Of a stretch of DNA of 40,481 nucleotides, positions 38,179-40,481 are shown piece after piece. The stretch lies in the NCBI GenBank assembly GCA_018056545.1, contig JAGPFL010000007.1, positions 1-40,481 on the forward strand. The letters run 5' to 3'. This DNA comes from Syntrophobacterales bacterium. Its GTDB lineage: Bacteria; Desulfobacterota; Syntrophia; Syntrophales; UBA8958. The translations under genes were made by a program, and so were the position numbers. Below the pieces are notes generated by a model. That model was not told the origin of the DNA, did no database searches, and was given only the letters and a program-made list of their open reading frames with translations. How positions within the stretch are numbered: position 1 is the first letter of the stretch; each line of letters begins with the position of its first letter.

Positions 38179-38363
38179 GGCCTGGTACCGAAATAGACGA
38201 GGATCAGTCCTGCGACCATGGACACGAGTCCCAGGATGCGCATAGTGGCATCGGGAACCTCCAGCATCCTGGCCAGATAGAGTTTGAGCTTATTCGGAAA
38301 GGCGAAGTAGGGCAGGCCTTCCACGATGAAGACCATTCCCAGAACGCAGAGAAAATATTTCAT
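38175..38363 (-). CDS. DUF2065 (YjeT-like) small membrane protein
   Basis: A 62-residue protein with two hydrophobic helices. FLCVLGMVFIVEGLPYFAFP and the C-terminal LGLVSMVAGLILVYFGTRP are typical of DUF2065. The family's function is unknown. The ATG at 38363 has AGGAGG just upstream. It is the first gene of the queA-tgt-yajC-secDF run and overlaps queA by 4 nt. Confidence 0.85.
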
Positions 38364-38383
38364 AAATTCCTCCTGGGGGGATT

Positions 38384-38412
38384 CTCGTAGCACATTCGCC
38401 TGTGCTTGACAA
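38384..38412 (-). promoter_or_regulatory. Possible promoter of the DUF2065-queA-tgt-sec operon
   Basis: On the minus strand TTGTCA (38412-38407), 17-nt spacer, TACGAG (38389-38384), about 20 nt before the start codon. The spacer contains a GCACA/TGTGC inverted repeat (38390-38405). Confidence 0.4.
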
Positions 38413-38440
38413 TGATGGCCCGCCGATTTTTACAAAAGAC

Positions 38441-38467
38441 TTGACACCTTGAGGCTATTCATATACG
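38441..38467 (+). promoter_or_regulatory. Possible promoter of the carboxyltransferase gene
   Basis: TTGACA (38441-38446) is a perfect -35; TATACG (38462-38467) follows at a short 15-nt spacing. The resulting leader would be about 180 nt. Confidence 0.45.
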
Positions 38468-38609
38468 TAAATGCGGTTTTTAAGGGTCGTCATTTTTCCA
38501 CTCTACAGGCACTACAGGAAGCAAGCTGATTCCTTCCCCAAAAAGGAACAACTGAAATTCAGAAGATTTCTGTAACGGCACTGGCATGAGAGGGGAGAGG
38601 TGCAACATT

Positions 38610-38639
38610 ATGAACATGGATGCTCAATCCAAAAAATAG
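38610..38639 (+). CDS. Possible nine-residue leader peptide ORF
   Basis: ATG at 38610 opens a nine-codon frame (MNMDAQSKK) with its own GGGGAGAGG ribosome binding site about 9 nt upstream. It ends at 38639, 12 nt before the carboxyltransferase ATG, with that gene's ribosome binding site between them. An in-frame ATG at 38585 would make it 17 codons. It is a candidate for translational coupling; coding is unproven. Confidence 0.3.
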   Translation: MNMDAQSKK

Positions 38640-38651
38640 GAGGAGGTAGGT

Positions 38652-40331
38652 ATGGCAGAAGAAGAAAAAAAACCAAGGTTGACAAGGGCGGAGAGACTGG
38701 AGAGAGAGCGGGAGAAGAATCTTCAGCACTGGCTGGAGCAGGATGAGCTTCTCTTCAAGCATCGGGAAGAGGCTTACAATATCGGCGGCGAAGATCAGGT
38801 CGCCCGTCTGGCCAAACAGAACAAGAAACCCATGCGTCAGCTCATTTCCCAGCTTATCGATCCCGGAACGGAATTCTTCGAGGTCGGTCTGGACGCCGGG
38901 TACGACATCGGCAAGAAGCGCCTCTACGGCGGCGAGATCTACGAGCAGGAAAAGCGCGGTCATATCCCCGGCGGCGGCCTGGTCACCGGCGTGGGCGTGG
39001 TGCACGGCAAGGACTGCATGATTTTTGCCAACGAGAACCGCTATGCGGCAGGCACGTATTTCCCCATCACCCTGAAGAAACACATGCGGGCCCAGGCGAT
39101 TGCCGAAGATTGTCGTCTTCCCTGCATCTACATCGCCGACTCCGGCGGTATCAACCTGCCCCTCCAGGTCGGTTGTTTCGCCGACGACGGCCACTTCGGG
39201 AGCATGTTCTACAATATGTGCCGTATGTCCGCCATGGGCATCAAGCAGTTCACCCTCTCTACGGGCGGCAACACCGCGGGCGGCGCCTACATCGTCTATC
39301 TTGCCACGGAATCCATCATGATCGAGAAGATGTCCTTCGCCTTCCTGGCCGGTCCCCCTATGGTCAAGTCGGCCATCGGCGAGACGGTTTCCCCCGAGGA
39401 TCTGGGCGGCGCCTATGTCCACACCCAGCACTCCGGCGGCTGCGACCATTTCGTCCGGACCCAGGACGAGGGCATCCAGAAGATCCGCGACATGATGGAA
39501 TTCGAGCCCTCCCAGTCCCTCTACATCGACCGGCGCGAGACCCGGGAACCGAAGTTCGACTTCAAGGAGATGATGCGCTGCACCCCCACGGATACGTATC
39601 AGTACATCAACATCAAGGACACGATCAAGTGTCTGGCCGACGACAGCTATTTCCATGAGTACAAACCGACCTACGGTCCCGGCCGCGGCGACGCCATCAT
39701 CGCCGGCAAGATGTGGATGAAGGGCATCCCGGTGGGCGTCATCGCCTCCAACGCCAGCGGCGTCATCTACATCGACGCGGCCCGGAAGGCCACGGAGTGG
39801 ATGATCCGTTGCGGCAACTCCAACCTTCCCGTCCTGTTCCTCCAGGGTTCCCCCGGCTACATGGTCGGCAAGGCGGAAGAGTGGGGCGGCATCGGCAAGT
39901 ACGGTTCCGACATGGTCCGGGCCTGCAGTTGCCTCAAAACCCCGAAGATCACCTACGTCATCGGACCCGACCACGGGGCCGCCAACTACGGTATGAACGG
40001 CCGGGCCTTCAAACCGCGCTTCGCCTTCACGAACATGCGGGGCCGCACGACCGTTATGTCTGGCGAGACGGCGGGCTTCATCGTGGAAACGGTGCGTCGT
40101 AAGAACATCGAAGCCAAGGGCCAGCCGGTGAACGAAGAAGAAATGGCCAAATTCCGCCAGATGATGCGCGACCGTTACGACGCCGAGGGACATCCCTTCT
40201 ATACCGGCTCGCTGCTGTTCCACGACGGCGTCATCGCCTTCAGCGAAGCCCGGGACAAGATCGCCCGGGCCCTGGAAATCTCGCTCCGTGTTCCCATTCA
40301 GCATTCCGATTGGGGCGATCTGAAGGTATAA
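38652..40331 (+). CDS. Acyl-CoA carboxyltransferase subunit, glutaconyl-CoA decarboxylase alpha type
   Basis: A 559-residue double-crotonase-fold carboxyltransferase. The N-terminal half has GGGLVTGVGVVHGKDCMIFAN, YIADSGGINLPLQ and NTAGGAYIVYLA; the C-terminal half has HEYKPTYGPGRGDAIIAG, GVIASNASGV, and GGIGKYGSDMVRACS. The HEYK..YGP pattern and length are closest by eye to the alpha subunit of the biotin-dependent glutaconyl-CoA decarboxylase (GcdA), rather than to propionyl-CoA carboxylase. In syntrophs this enzyme links glutaconyl-CoA and crotonyl-CoA in benzoate, cyclohexane carboxylate and crotonate metabolism. The biotin-carrier and membrane pump subunits are not in view. AGGAGG lies 5 nt from the ATG. 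A crotonase gene follows after 25 nt. Confidence 0.82.
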   Translation: MAEEEKKPRLTRAERLEREREKNLQHWLEQDELLFKHREEAYNIGGEDQVARLAKQNKKPMRQLISQLIDPGTEFFEVGLDAGYDIGKKRLYGGEIYEQEKRGHIPGGGLVTGVGVVHGKDCMIFANENRYAAGTYFPITLKKHMRAQAIAEDCRLPCIYIADSGGINLPLQVGCFADDGHFGSMFYNMCRMSAMGIKQFTLSTGGNTAGGAYIVYLATESIMIEKMSFAFLAGPPMVKSAIGETVSPEDLGGAYVHTQHSGGCDHFVRTQDEGIQKIRDMMEFEPSQSLYIDRRETREPKFDFKEMMRCTPTDTYQYINIKDTIKCLADDSYFHEYKPTYGPGRGDAIIAGKMWMKGIPVGVIASNASGVIYIDAARKATEWMIRCGNSNLPVLFLQGSPGYMVGKAEEWGGIGKYGSDMVRACSCLKTPKITYVIGPDHGAANYGMNGRAFKPRFAFTNMRGRTTVMSGETAGFIVETVRRKNIEAKGQPVNEEEMAKFRQMMRDRYDAEGHPFYTGSLLFHDGVIAFSEARDKIARALEISLRVPIQHSDWGDLKV

Positions 40332-40356
40332 GTGCTTACGAAAGAGGAGGAAAAAG

Positions 40357-40481
40357 ATGGCTGACATTCTGCTTAAAGAAAGAACCGAAGACGGCATCCT
40401 GATTCTCACCCTGAATCGCCCCGATGCCATGAACTGTTTCAATTTCGACCTCCTGGCGGTCCTGGCGGACACGATCCGGGA
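40357..40481 (+). CDS. Enoyl-CoA hydratase/isomerase family protein, N-terminus only
   Basis: The first 41 codons of a crotonase-family gene cut by the right edge. MADILLKERTEDGILILTLN followed by RPDAMNCFNFDLLAVLADTI is the standard beta-strand and first helix with the NRP..MN.F substrate-contact segment. AGAGGAGG precedes the ATG. It follows the carboxyltransferase by 25 nt, so it is probably the next step in the same acyl-CoA pathway (for example crotonyl-CoA hydration), but substrate cannot be judged from this fragment. Confidence 0.8.
   Translation, partial: MADILLKERTEDGILILTLNRPDAMNCFNFDLLAVLADTIR

Noticed and set aside
38559..40472. A 637-codon minus-strand open frame opposite the carboxyltransferase gene
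   Set aside because: It is an antisense shadow of a clearly conserved gene; its translation is low-complexity His/Asp/Gly-rich and has no recognisable domain or ribosome binding site.

Overview
The window looks like chromosomal DNA of a strictly anaerobic, GC-rich bacterium. The best match is the syntrophic fatty-acid/aromatic-acid degraders of the Desulfobacterota (Syntrophales, Syntrophus/Smithella-like). This rests on gene content, not on any search: a carboxyltransferase of the glutaconyl-CoA decarboxylase/acyl-CoA carboxylase family followed by a crotonase, a glutaconate-type CoA-transferase pair, a PaaG-like enoyl-CoA isomerase, and a flavodiiron/rubredoxin/rubrerythrin oxygen-defence cluster. 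Gene density is high, most genes look intact, and I see no insertion sequence, prophage, CRISPR array, tRNA or rRNA gene.

Layout. (a) 1-4.5 kb: start of a YgiQ-type radical SAM gene; a CoA-transferase A/B pair (minus), a small cupin (plus), a flavodoxin-like reductase (minus) and a PaaG-like crotonase (plus). (b) 4.5-8.8 kb, minus: aconitase, isocitrate dehydrogenase and rlmN. (c) 8.9-10.8 kb, minus: envelope proteins (OmpA-domain lipoprotein with a clear terminator; LysM-NlpC/P60 hydrolase). (d) 10.9-18.6 kb, plus: mtgA; a flavodiiron protein-hemopexin repeat protein-rubredoxin-rubrerythrin cluster; a small membrane protein; mutS; an MltB-type lytic transglycosylase. (e) 18.8-27.8 kb, minus: pyrR-pyrB-pyrC-recO-glyQ-glyS and a GAF-containing PilB/GspE ATPase. 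The pyr genes are preceded by a promoter, a PyrR-type RNA hairpin and an attenuator terminator. (f) 28.2-31.8 kb, plus: a FabG-like reductase, then a soluble MgtE_N/CBS protein beside an NRAMP-family transporter whose metal-site residues are non-canonical. (g) 32.0-38.4 kb, minus: DUF2065-queA-tgt-yajC-secD-secF-DUF456-lepB, joining queuosine tRNA modification to protein export. (h) 38.6 kb to the end, plus: the carboxyltransferase gene and the start of a crotonase.

The points most worth following up are the secreted hemopexin-repeat protein translationally coupled to the flavodiiron protein, the detached MgtE sensor module paired with a probable magnesium-type NRAMP transporter, the pyr attenuator, and a structured, unexplained non-coding segment between the NRAMP gene and lepB.
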